64,000 nucleotides of DNA from Centrapalus pauciflorus (taxonomy: Eukaryota; Streptophyta; Magnoliopsida; Asterales; Asteraceae). This document shows, in pieces, positions 10,729-21,398 of this stretch; the stretch's first letter is position 1, and each line of letters starts with the position of its first letter. Where the stretch lies: assembly GCA_020465985.1 (NCBI GenBank), contig JAANYP010000379.1:151870-215869 (forward strand), read 5' to 3'. The translations under genes were made by a program, and so were the position numbers. The notes below the pieces were generated by a model. It did not search any database. It saw only the letters and a list, made by a program, of their open reading frames with translations, and was not told where the DNA came from.

Positions 10729-13334
10729 GGTTATCTTCTTGAAGAGCAAAGGAGAGGCTGCTAGAGAAATTATTGGATTTGTGAAAAAGATGGAAATGCT
10801 GAACTCTACCCAAGTAAAGCAGCTTAGAAGTGATCATGGTACTGAATTCAGAATCAGTACTCTTGAGGACTTCTGTGAAGAGAAAGGAAGCATTCAAAAC
10901 TTCTCAGCTGTAAGAACTCCACAAAAAAATGGAGTTGCTGAAAGGAGAAATAGAACTCTCATTGAAGCTGCTAGAACCATGCTGTGTGCATCTGGTTTAC
11001 CTTCATCATTCTGGGCTGAAGCTGTTAACACTGCCTGCTTCACCCAAAACAGATCCTTAGTGGTGAAAAGGTTCAACAAGACCCCCTATGAGATGCTCAA
11101 AGGGAGGAAACCAAATGTCGGTTACTTCCATGTGTTTGGTTGTCCCTGCTTCATTTTGAATCAAAGAGACCAACTGGAAAAGTTTGAACCAAAATCTGAT
11201 GAAGGTGTGTTTGTTGGGTACTCTGCTCTCTCCAAAGCCTACAGAGTATACAATAACAAATGAAAGGTGATAGATGAATCTATCAATGTCACCTTTGAAG
11301 AGTCCAAGGATGCTTCCACCAAAGCTGTTCCTGAATCAGTTTCAGGAGAATTAAACTTTGATGATCTCATGCATTCAAACAGTAAAAATGACTCAAAAGC
11401 TTCCACTACACCCAGTATGGAACCTGTTAATCATGATGGGCATGATGATGATTATGTCAATACATCCTGTGTGAATAAGTGTACTGACCTAATTACAACT
11501 ACATGTCCTGAACCTATCAATGCTGATTTTCCTGGTTCCTCTGATGATATGTTCAACAGTGGTCAGTCATGTTCAACAAGTGGACAGGCTCAAGACAACA
11601 ATATGTCTGAAAATCTTGAGAGCTGTTCAACAGGATCTGCTGAAGCTACTGATAACTCAGGAGAATCATCATTGAAAAATGATCCTAAGTGGATCAGATG
11701 TCACCCCAATGATCAAATAATTGGTGACATCAACAAAGGGGTACAAACAAGGTGGGACAGCTTAGGGAATTTCTGTATGTTCTCTAGTTTTGTTTCATTA
11801 ATGGAGCCAAAGAAAGTGGATGAAGCACTAAAACATGCCAATTGGATCACTGCCATGCAAGAAGAAATCAATCAGTTTGAGAGAAACAACGTATGGAAGC
11901 TTGTCCCTGCACCTAAAGGTAAAACTATAATTGGCACTAAATGGGTTTTCAGGAATAAGATGTATGAGCAAGGTCATGTCATAAGAAATAAGGCAAGACT
12001 AGTTACTCAGGGTTATAGACAGGAGGAAGGAATTGACTATGATGAGACATTTGCTCCTGTGGCCAGACTAGAAGCAATTCGTTTGTATCTAGCCTACGCT
12101 GCTCATAAGAGCATTAAGGTATTTCAAATGGATGTGAAGAGTGCATTTTTGAATGGGAAGCTGCAAGAAGAAGTTTATGTCAAGCAGCCTCCAGGTTTTG
12201 AAAATGAACATCATCCAGGTTTTGTCTATAAGTTGGACAAAGCTCTCTATGGTCTCAAACAAGCCCCTAGAGCCTGGTATGACACTCTTCCTGAATTCCT
12301 TTTGAGCAATGGGTATTCCAGAGGTAAAGTGGATACTACACTGTTCATAAAGAAGGTGAAATCTGATATTATGCTTGTTCAAATTTATGTGGATGATATA
12401 ATATTTGGTTCTACAAATGAGCAGTTATGCAAGAATTTTTCATTACTCATGAAATCTAAATATGAAATGAGTATGATGGGAGAACTTACTTTCTTCTTAG
12501 GATTACAGGTTAAACAAATTGCAACTGGAATTTTTATAAATCAAAGAAAGTATACCTTAGATCTCTTGAAAAAGTTTAAATTTGATCAAAGTTCTCCTAT
12601 TAAAACCCCAATGGCAACCAATGTAAAATTGGATGCTGATGCCAGTGCCAAAGCTGTTTCAGTAACAGCTTACGGAGGTATGATTGGGAGCTTGCTATAT
12701 TTAACTACTAGTAGACCTGATATTATGTTTGCCACCTGTCTGTGTGCTAGGTTCCAAGCTGATCCAAAAGGAATCTCATCTAGCTGCTGTTAAAAGAATC
12801 TTCAGATACCTGAAGGGTACACCAGGTTTGGGTCTTTGGTATCCCAAAGACTCAAGCCTTGAACTAACAGGTTATTCAGATTCTGATGTTGCAGGCTGCA
12901 GGCTAGATAGGAAAAGCACAACAGGTGAATGTCAACTCCTTGGTGGTAAGTTGATAAGTTGGTGTAGCAAGAAACAGAACTCAGCGTCTACTTCTACTGC
13001 TGAAGCTGAGTACATTGCTGCTGGAAGCTGCTGTGGGCAGATTCTGTGGATGCAGGATCAGCTTGAAGACTATGGGCTTGTGTATAGGAAAATTCCTATT
13101 CTGTGTGATAACACAAGTGTCATAGCCATTTCCAACAATCCAGTATTTCATTCAAGAACAAAGCATATTGAAGTCAGACATCACTTCATCAGGGATCACA
13201 TTCAGAAAGGTAATGTGGAGGTAAGTTTTATTTCCACAAATGAACAGCTTGCACACATTTTCACCAAACCTCTTGATGAAACCAGGTTTAATTACCTTGT
13301 CAGCAAGCTAGGCATGTTAAACAAAAGTGACTAA
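10729..13334 (+). pseudogene. pol: copia pol, second part: integrase core, RT, RNase H
   Basis: Resumes the integrase core: the second catalytic Asp is in LRSDHGTEF and the Glu in NGVAERRNRT. A TGA at 11261-11263 interrupts the frame, which continues in register. After a Ser/Asp-rich linker (11270-11790) comes RT with WVFRNK, QMDVKSAFLNG, LYGLKQAPRAWY and the YVDD box at 12386-12397. An extra base near 12770 shifts the frame into RNase H (YSDSDVAGC, RKSTTG, STAEAEYIAA, HIFTKPL), ending with TAA at 13332-13334. All domains are recognisable; the stop, the frameshift and the G1 insertion prevent function. Confidence 0.95.
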
Positions 13335-14023
13335 GTGTCCTCAAAGGTCTAAGACTTTTATGTCTCACAATGATCGAGTTTCTCAGAACAGCTTAGACAG
13401 AACAGGCTCTGCATGTTATGCACTTAGCCATTGTTCTGAAAACCTTGAACAGCTTGAACATACAACAGGCTGAACAAAAACTGTTTACTCGTCCAGCCTG
13501 CTCTGATGGTCCATTTTTCACTCTGCTCATTCCCTCACACTGATTTACAAGACATTGTCTTGTAACCTGCTCAGCTATTGGACACAACATGTTCCTACAT
13601 GATTGAACAGGTTGAGGGAACAGCTTGAAGAATGAACAGCTTGTGATGACCCTGCTCATCACAGGTTTGACCAACAGCTTAGACCAACAGTTTTTAATTA
13701 CCTTTCTTCAAAATTAAGTTACTTAATTTCTGTTTTTATTTACCTTAATTACTTCGGATAATGTGGGTTTCGTGTGTTAGTGATTAAAAAGGGCTCAAGT
13801 GGTCTGACAAACGGTCTGACATGGACAACCGTTCCGTTTTCCGTTAACGACTTTTTCAAATCAACCGCCCAAATGTTTCTCTCTCATACTCACTCACATC
13901 CAAATCCTATAATTACCTCATACTGTTACATCTTCGTCTTCCTCACTACTACCATAAAACTTCTAAGAACCCTAAAAATTCGACTAAGTGTCTTGTGCTT
14001 CTGCTACTTTTCCTACTCTCAAA
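13335..14023 (+). repeat. spacer between pol and third ORF with repeated AACAGCTT / AACAGGCT words
   Basis: No gene. About eight copies of AACAG(C/G)(C/T)T occur between 13385 and 13685, often as GAACAGCTTGA or GAACAGGCTGA. The same words, on both strands, recur in the 3' LTR (about 18650-18800 and 19335-19365). Repeated motifs around the 3' part of the genome are known in Sireviruses; whether these are the same class is inference. Confidence 0.5.
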
Positions 14024-17000
14024 ATGGCTCACAGAAACAACCCCTTCCTACCAGTATTTGTTGGTGATGATGTGCAGAAACATTCATCAGTCACCACCAT
14101 GCTAACCCTCAAACCCACAAACTACATTGCCAACCTCACAATCCCCAAAAACTATGTGGGGAAAGGTTATGATCAAATGGTGGAATTTTTGACAGTTCAT
14201 CCGTTGAACTATGCTATGACTGCTACCCCTGGTGTCCTGTACCAGGAGATGGTGTACGAGTTATGGTACACTTGTGCCTACAACCCCAACACCAAGGTCA
14301 TCAAATGAACTATTCTCAATGGGACTCAGACCATTGAGATTACTGTTGATCTTCTTAGGGAGGTTCTTCATCTGCCCATTGCTGATTCATATGACATGCC
14401 CCAGCCTGAAAATGAGCAAATGAAAAATTTGCTACGCTTATGCGGTGTAGCAGAACCCAAAATTGGAGCTACGCTGTACAGGAAGGATCTGTCTCCTACC
14501 TACAGCTTTCTGTTTTCCTCCGTGATGATGAGCTTCAGCAGCAAAGTTGGTTCATTTGATCAACTGAGCCGTGATGAAATCCCAATAGTCCTACAGCTGG
14601 TGGATGGGACTACAATCGACATGGCTAAGTGGATCTTTCTGAACTTGAGGAACCTGGTGCAGCAAGAGCCAAGACCAGCTGCTGTTCGATACCCCAGGTT
14701 TCTAAGCCTCATATTCAGACACATTTGTGGTGAGCACCTATACAACTCTCAGCCTTTACCTCATACTGCTACATTCCCTGTGATAGGGAATAGAGTTTTC
14801 TACACTGCTATTCTTCCAAATGAACCTCCTCTGTCCACACCAATGAGGAGGTTGTTAGGATTGGTGGAAGGACCCTCTGCTGTGAGGGTGAATCCAGAAG
14901 CTGCTGCTCCCAAGAGAAAATCCAAAGACAGGTCCAAACTTGTTAAGAGGACCCTGGCAACCACTGAAGTTGGTCTTGTGCAAAAGAAGGCCAAAACAGC
15001 TCAGTCTGAGTCTGCACTCTTAGCCTCTATGGCTGAGGGGGAGCAGGCTCCTCACCCTGGTTCATTCGTTGAACCTGAAGCCTCTGTGGTTGGTGCCTTT
15101 GTGGAACCTGAGACTATGGAACAGGCCAACCCACCTGTTTCTGACCCAGTCTCTAAACCTGTCCAGTCTGAACCTCTCATCACCTCTCCACAATAACCCA
15201 CTTCATCCATCCACTACCAACGAAAATCACTCTCCAAAAAGAAACCAGCCCAAACAACCACCTCCTCTACTCCCTCCCAACAGGGTTCAGTTGTAAGAGA
15301 AGCCACCCCTGCTGCCTCTCCTATATTGGGAGCAGGTTCAGCCTAATTGGAGACTGCTTCACTCCAACGTGAGTCCACCCTGAGTCAGTCTAGACCCTCT
15401 GGTTCCTCCCAACAGGAACTAGTTGTACAAAAGGATATAACCATCTCACCTATTCCAGCCTCCCAACTGGCTGAGAATATTGAAAGACAGAAGTCCTCTC
15501 CACTCCATACTGAGTCCACACTGTCCCCTACTGAAATTTCCTTACACCCTGAGTCTGCACGAGTTGCCCACACTGCTGGTATAGACCAATCAGCAGCTCA
15601 GCCTCAAACTTCTGCTCCCCATGATACAGCTGTTCTACACCAAACAGTTGCTGAGGGACCAACAACCCAAGCTGATGAACCTCAGGGAACACACCATCCC
15701 TTTGGTGAGGCTGCTCCCTCCATGCAAACTCCATCAGCAGGTTTCACCACTGCTGATGTTGAAATGCATATCCCTTCTCCCCATGATGATGTGCTTTTAC
15801 ACCAAGGCACTGCAGAGGGAACACCCACTGGCCTTCATGAGGGTGTTGCAACACAAACAACATCTGAAAGGACCCCAACCTCAACACCTTCTCCTGATGA
15901 TGCAGCTACAACCGCTGCTGAGGGACCCTTTGACCCCTCCAAGCTGGGCCACATTACTTTTGCTCAGGCTATGGAGCTTCTCTCAAATGTTCCTCTTCCC
16001 TCTCCATCACATCCTCATACACCAGCCGCATCATCATCTTCTCCATCAACCCAATCTAAACAGTCCACCCATACACCTCCATCTCCTAAAGACCTACCTT
16101 TGAAGGATCAGCTTTCTATGCTGACCAACAAAGTTGGTTCTTTAGAAACTACTATGACCTCTCTACCCTCTCTTATTTTAGACTATGTGTCTGAACAGCT
16201 TAAGGGGTTCTTTGATCTGTTCAAGGACTCCTTCCCTGCCCCTCCACAAACTGATAATTTTCCACAGCTGCTTGCACTCACTGCACAGTTGCAAAATGTG
16301 TCCACCTCCCTCTCCTTAATTCTTTCACTACAACAGGACTCTGTGTCCTCAATGACAGCTATTTCTCAATAGCTGTCATCTCTCCTAACTTCTTGCAACT
16401 CTACACTTCCTGATACTCTGGCCAACTTGAATACCCTCATTGGCTCGCTATCAAATTCCGTGTCATCAACCCTTGCTGATGTACAAGATTCTCTAGAACT
16501 CCATCTTGCACAGCTCCAAAGTTTGCTGTTCACAGTTTTTGATAGGGAAAACATTGTTAAGTTGACCTCCCTTGCTGATACCCAATCCTCTTCTCTTCAC
16601 ACCTGTCTTTCACAGCTTGCAGAGGTGAAGGAAAACTTGGCATTCTTAGTGAATAGCCTTGTTAGCCCAAGGCCTGCTGCCAAAACTGCTGGCAAGCCTG
16701 ATGACTTCGGGTCTTCAGGCAGACCAGGTGTTGAAGGTGCTGGAACATCTCCTTCAAAGGGGGAGAAGTCATCTGCCTCGAAGACTAAGTCTAAGGGGGA
16801 GAAAACTTCTTCTCCTAAGGAGAAATCAGTGCCTGCAATACTCACTGGTCAACCAGCAGGTGCTTCAACAGGTACACTAGAGGGTGTCTCCCACGCTTCT
16901 CCGCCTACTCAGGCTGAATCTCCAATCCTTGCTCACTCTAAGGGGGAGGATCTTACTCCTGAGGGCAGGCCAAGCAGCAGAAGGAAGCATCTGATTTTAG

Positions 17001-18120
17001 AAGAAGAAGAGGAGGAGGAGGAAAGTCCTGAAGCTGCTGTCACTACAGCAGCTAAAGGAAAAGAAAAAGCAGCAACTGATCCTCAACAGCAGAAAGCAGC
17101 AGAGCTTAGATTTCACAAAGTCAGGGCCAAAGAAATGGGTCATCCTATGCACAAATATTTTGAGTTTAGTGAAGAACAGCTTTAAGCCCTGGAAGCTTTA
17201 AGGAAAGAAGAAGAATCGGCAAAAGCTGCTAAGTCTTTTGCACTTCAAGAGGCAAGGAAAGTTAAAATGTCCTCTCTGGTTGGCAAAAGAAAATTTTGGA
17301 AACTGCTAAGGGATCAGTAGAAGAGAAGGAAGGTGAAAAGGAAAAAGGTGCTCTGGTCTCAGTGACCAAAACTTCAGTGCCTTCTGCAAGAGCTCAATTT
17401 CACTTTGACAACCTGGCAAGAAGAAAATTTCAAGATGTTGCTAATAGAAGGCTTGCCAAGGAAGCAATTGTCAAAGTTGTACCCATATCAAGAAAAGGCA
17501 GTCAGTGGAAGTTGAAAATAACCAGAACGGGTGCAGCAGGCCCATAACTAGAAACATATGACTTCACTGACGTTGCTCAAATGGGATACAGAGAATGGAT
17601 TGAGCTGGCAGTTGCTCTGAGTAAATCTAAGTCTGAAACTGCTAAGACTGTCAGAGCATATGTCAAGAAGCTGATGGAGAGAGTGAAGAATCTTGGCCTG
17701 ATCTCCAAAGAAGTTAGTGAAGGTGTCTATGTGACACGACCTAAAATAAAGGCCAGGAGAACAAGGAAGGACACTGAGATGGAACAACTCCTCATCCTGA
17801 TAGAACAGGGTGACTATGCTATTGAGATGAAAGGAGTTGATCACAGCCTGCCTAGTGGAATGGAGTTTGAAGATGGCAAGATCATTGAAGAGCCTGAGCT
17901 GGGGGCATTTTTTGTAGATCCCTTATCTCAGAAGAAATGCTTTCAGAGAGCATCAGATCTATACAAGGTGGATCTGAGACAGTTTGTAGCCTTCAGACTT
18001 GCAGTTTCATTCAGGCAGTCAAGTAGGTGGAGAGCAGCTATCTGGGATCAGCTCAGAGGCTGTTATGAAAGAGGTGAACTTGAGGATCCCAAGTTTATGA
18101 TCATAAGAAGTGAAATTTAA
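14024..18120 (+). pseudogene. long third ORF (env position) of the SIRE-like copia, ~1365 codons, broken
   Basis: One ancestral frame starts at ATG 14024 and ends at TAA 18118-18120. It is broken by stops at 14306 (TGA), 15194 (TAA), 15344 (TAA), 16370 (TAG), 17183 (TAA) and 17545 (TAA) plus one frameshift near 17288. N-terminal ~300 residues: a globular domain with a WIFLNLRNL segment and RYPRFLSLIF, which resembles the X1/X2 ORFs. Middle: a Pro/Ser/Thr/Gln-rich stretch with basic clusters (PKRKSKDRSK) and a Leu-rich probable coiled coil (about 16090-16660). Then an acidic run (EEEEEEEES, about 17005). C-terminal domain (about 17560-18120) with YREWIELAVALSKSK. The position matches the env-like ORF of Sireviruses, but I see no signal peptide or clear transmembrane segment, so envelope function is not supported. 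Function unknown. Confidence 0.8.
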
Positions 18121-18506
18121 GAACTTGAGAAGATGTTTGAAGTTCCCCCTCCATTGTGATGAAGTTCATCTACCATCTGGGTAGGTGAAGAATGGAAGCT
18201 GTCCATCAGTTGAACAGGCTCACCATTATCTGCTCCCAACAAAAACAGTCCAATGTACATTAGTTGTACTTTATTTACATATGTTGTAATTTTCTCTTTT
18301 ACATTAGTTGTAATATACATCAGTACATCAGTTGTACTTTTGTAAGAACATGTGTTGTTCTAATCTAATCAAAAATCAGTGTATATATAAACTGATCTTT
18401 TACTTTATGTTGATGTTGTAATTTTATTTCAACAAATGTACTGTAAAAATATATAGTGACTTTTGATAAGACCAGCTTAGACTGGTTATTGTAAATAGGG
18501 GGAGAT
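18121..18506 (+). promoter_or_regulatory. 3' spacer and polypurine tract of SIRE-like element
   Basis: Non-coding. About five imperfect copies of ACAT(T/C)AGTTGTA lie at roughly 18255-18340. The polypurine tract AGGGGGAGA (18497-18505) directly precedes the LTR start TGTTAGGCAC at 18507, which is the normal primer for plus-strand DNA synthesis. Confidence 0.85.
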
Positions 18507-19616
18507 TGTTAGGCACAAAAAGGCCTCAGTCAAACCTGTTCTGCATCTGAGGGGAAGATTATTAGTCAAACCTGTTGATGCTTTTGAAGGTTGAATTTAA
18601 GGCCTGTTATATGCCTTATTGAAACCTGAAAATGATTTGCAATATCAGCCTGAAGCTGTTCTATATGTTGCATGTGTTGCAACAATGGCGGTTTTGCCCA
18701 GCTGTTCAGTCTGCTGAACAGGCTGGACATAAACTGTCTACGCTGCTCTATACTGGTGAGCAGCTTGGGCAGTTTTCAAGTGTTCTGTTCTTTGTGAACA
18801 GGCTAAACACTTTATGGAATGTGTTTCCATGTCCTCATGTATTGTTTTTGACTACAAGATCAGTTTACAAAGTCGAAGACAAAGTGGAAATCAGAACTGC
18901 TCAGCCTGCCCAAGCTGTTCTGCTACATGAAGACAAAAGGTTATTTGAAAAAGGGTGACATACCTTTTTCTTATATCAAAATAGGCCTTTACAAAGGAAG
19001 AAAAACACAAAGTTGACATTCCTTATTTAGTTAAAGGCAATGCATCAGTAGACAAAGTGAAAAGACAAAAGTTCTGCCCACATGAAGACAAGTCTGCTTT
19101 TAAGAAAAGTGCAGAAAAGTTTATGTTGTCTTTTCAACAAGACTTCTCCTTTTTCATTCCGTCCAATGAAGAACCTTCACTTAGATCCTCTGAGTGAGTA
19201 TAAAAAGAAACTTCCAAAGATTGAAAGATTAAGCCAAAAAGCTAAGTGCTGAAACCAAGAGTGAACGTCCATTCAAAGTGAGTCTTTCATTTATGCAAGT
19301 CTGCTTGAATAAAACAGTGCTCAGTGTCTAAGCTGTTCTTGTTCAAGCTGTTCCTCAGAGTCTTGAAAACACAGTGAGTGATTCTTAGTGAGTGTATTCA
19401 TTGTAATTAGTTTAAGTCAGTCTTAGACTAGTTAAACATACTGTTGTATCTCTCATCTCAGCTTGAACCTTTCCGCATTCAAGCTAGTTTGTAATTAACA
19501 TTTGTTGATAATACATACAAACATTGAGAAAATTGTGTATAGTATTTAAAGAGTTGTATTCACCCCCCCCTCTACAGCTTAAGGCTATACACTTGGGATA
19601 TCTTTTGGGACCTACA
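18507..19616 (+). repeat. 3' LTR of SIRE-like element (1110 bp)
   Basis: Starts TGTTAGGC right after the polypurine tract and ends ...GACCTACA at 19616, giving TG...CA termini with inverted TGTTAGG/CCTACA ends. A TATA-like TATAAAAAG lies at 19199-19207 and a run of eight C at about 19563-19570. The other LTR is outside the window, so the right boundary rests on termini and on the start of X1 coding sequence at 19617. Confidence 0.85.
19199..19207 (+). promoter_or_regulatory. TATA-like box in SIRE-like LTR
   Basis: TATAAAAAG about 690 bp into the LTR, at a plausible U3/R position. No transcript data; confidence rests on the match and position only. Confidence 0.45.
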
Positions 19617-20027
19617 ATTCCCTTATGTATTCCCGTACCCTCTGTGTTTGTACTGCGCGTTGTAATCAGATAGAGGAATAGGCATCACCGTAACGCTGGG
19701 ATTTCCCTTTGGAAGAGTTATTCTTTGAAGAGCAGCCGTCATATATACATCAGCCTCCGTTCTTTCATGGATATCATCATCATTATCCATAGCGTACTGA
19801 ATTATTTGCTGAAGAAACCTCTAAAGAGGTATGTATCTACGTCCTCGCATTGTTCGTCTATCCAGATTGGCTCTTTTTAATTCGTTAAATATCAACGCAG
19901 CATAGTTGTAATGACGGTCCTAAGCAAACACTGCCAACATTGAAAGCACTTGAATTGACGTCGAATCATGACCAGAATGTTTCCCGGTGAAACATTTATT
20001 GGTGATTTCGAAGAGAACCCTCCAATG
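19617..20027 (-). pseudogene. X1 ORF, downstream fragment (retroelement protein of unknown function)
   Basis: Read on the minus strand from 20027, a frame continues from the fragment at 32758-33205, from which it is separated by CopA-1. It has two stops but a clear protein pattern: HWRVLFEITNKCFTGK, YNYAALIFNELKRAN, RRYIPL, RFLQQIIQYAMD, then LPKGNPSV. The IFNELKR...RRY...RFLQQII region resembles IFLNLRN...RYPRFLSLIF of the SIRE third ORF, which I take as homology. It is cut at 19617 by the SIRE-like LTR. It may be a gag-like or accessory ORF of a gypsy-type element; no RT is linked to it here. Confidence 0.6.
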
Positions 20028-20740
20028 TGTTTGTACATCCGGTGTGACGACAACAATCTAGTTTTGTTATTGATATCATGATTGTGTATGATGTTTACAT
20101 TTGCATGGTAAGATATAGACTATCATATTAAGTTCTAGAATAAGTTCCAGAAATAAGTTCAAGATTAAGTTCTAGATATAAGTTCTAGATTAAGTTCTAG
20201 AATAAGTTCTAGGTGAGAATATGTTCTAGGTGAAAGTAAGTTCTAGGTTAAGATAAGTTCTAGAATAAGTTCAAAGTTAAGTTTAAGAACAAGTTCAAAG
20301 ATATGTTCAAGAACAAGTTTAAAGATAAGTTCAAGAATAAGTGGAAAGGGTAGAGTTTGAACTTATTGAGAATAAGTTCGTGAGGAGCATCTACACGAAC
20401 TTATCGTCTATATATTGAACTTATCATTGTGAACACAGTATTCTTTGACGGCTCAGAGGTTCCGTCGAACTTGAGAGCAAACAGAGCATCCGTTCGATTT
20501 ATTCAGAGACTTTTAACGAAATTAGCGTTGCGAGCTCGTATAGTGCACGTACGAACTTGAGAGATTTTAGAGAGTACTTTCGGAGAAATACACGTGTCGG
20601 GTCATTCATCGTAACGTCTATCATTGTGTTCGTCTTCGGGTTTCCGTGTGTGTGATCGATCCGGTAAACCGCTAACGAGGATTCCGTACTCGTTGGAAGG
20701 TGTCGCGTCAAGATCAGATCCGTAGGTAGGTGACCTTACA
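20028..20740 (+). repeat. CopA-1 5' LTR
   Basis: Begins TGTTTGTACATCC and ends GTGACCTTACA. It carries a degenerate array of (A)TAAGTTCTAGA / AAGTTCAAGAA words at about 20130-20350, with the palindrome TTCTAGAA. The right half is near-unique and conserved in the other CopA LTRs (CGTTGGAAGGTGTCGCGTCA). Confidence 0.93.
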
Positions 20741-20742
20741 AG

Positions 20743-20755
20743 TGGTATCAGAGAC
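20743..20755 (+). promoter_or_regulatory. CopA-1 primer binding site
   Basis: TGGTATCAGAGAC, two bases after the LTR end; one base off the usual TGGTATCAGAGCC initiator-Met site. CopA-4 has the regular form at 63111-63123. Confidence 0.85.
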
Positions 20756-21398
20756 ATAAAGACTATTCATCATGTTCATACAAACATTCATGGTTTCTTG
20801 ACGTTCTTGCCGGGAAAATCACGTTTTCTTAGTTTTTTTGAGTTCTACAAGCAAGGTAACCGGGAAAAATTCACATTAGTTCAATTATTTCAGTCGAAAT
20901 CAGTGTTTTTAGTCGTAAAAGCACTAATTTAATCTGAAATATTGAAAAAATCAAATTTTTAGTCGTTTCTCGAACTTGCGGCGCTCAAACTTAAGGGGGT
21001 ATTAGGGTTCATTCGAACTTGGCAGAATATGCTCCTCTCGAAGTTGTTTTAGGGCTTCATTCGCATTTAACTGAAAATTCGAAGTTGTCAGAATTCAAAC
21101 TTGTCGATTCGAAGTTGTCAGAAAATTATGGTTTCTTTGAACTTACCTGAGGTTCGAACTTGTCAAAAATTTAGGTTTTCTTCGAACATACCAGAGGTTC
21201 GAACTTGTCAGAATTTCTATGGTTTTCTCGAACTTCATTCACTCGAACTTGTTGAGTTCAAACTTAAGTCAATTCGAATTTAATTTTCAAACGAATTTGA
21301 ATTTTAAATTATTTGAACTTGCATAACTTCAAAGGGTTTATTTTAAGTTAATTAATAAATTAAATTGTTTAAGTTCGAAAACAAAAAGTTTAGAGAGA
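20756..21398 (+). repeat. CopA-1 leader with TTCGAACTTGTCAGAA-type array
   Basis: Untranslated leader between primer site and gag ATG. Between about 20970 and 21290 it holds roughly ten imperfect copies of TTCGAA(C/G)TTGTCAGAA. The same array sits in the CopA-4 leader (about 63345-63600). No open frame of interest. Confidence 0.6.

Larger units (their letters stand above)
1..19616 (+). mobile_element. Ty1/copia retrotransposon, SIRE/Maximus-like, 5' end outside window, split by G1
   Basis: The order is gag, protease, integrase, RT, RNase H, a separate long third ORF, a polypurine tract and a 3' LTR. PR-IN-RT-RH order is diagnostic of copia. A large gag with two CCHC knuckles plus a long ORF after pol suggests the SIRE/Maximus (Sirevirus) lineage; that assignment is inference. 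The 5' LTR lies left of the window. The element is interrupted at 3144-10723 by gypsy element G1. Several nonsense codons and frameshifts make it non-functional. It sits inside the minus-strand X1 ORF, whose sequence resumes at 19617; the expected right-hand target duplication would be ATTCC (19617-19621), but its partner is not visible. Confidence 0.9.

Noticed and set aside
14024..18120. Calling the SIRE third ORF an envelope gene
   Set aside because: Position alone suggests it; no signal peptide, cleavage site or membrane anchor is visible.
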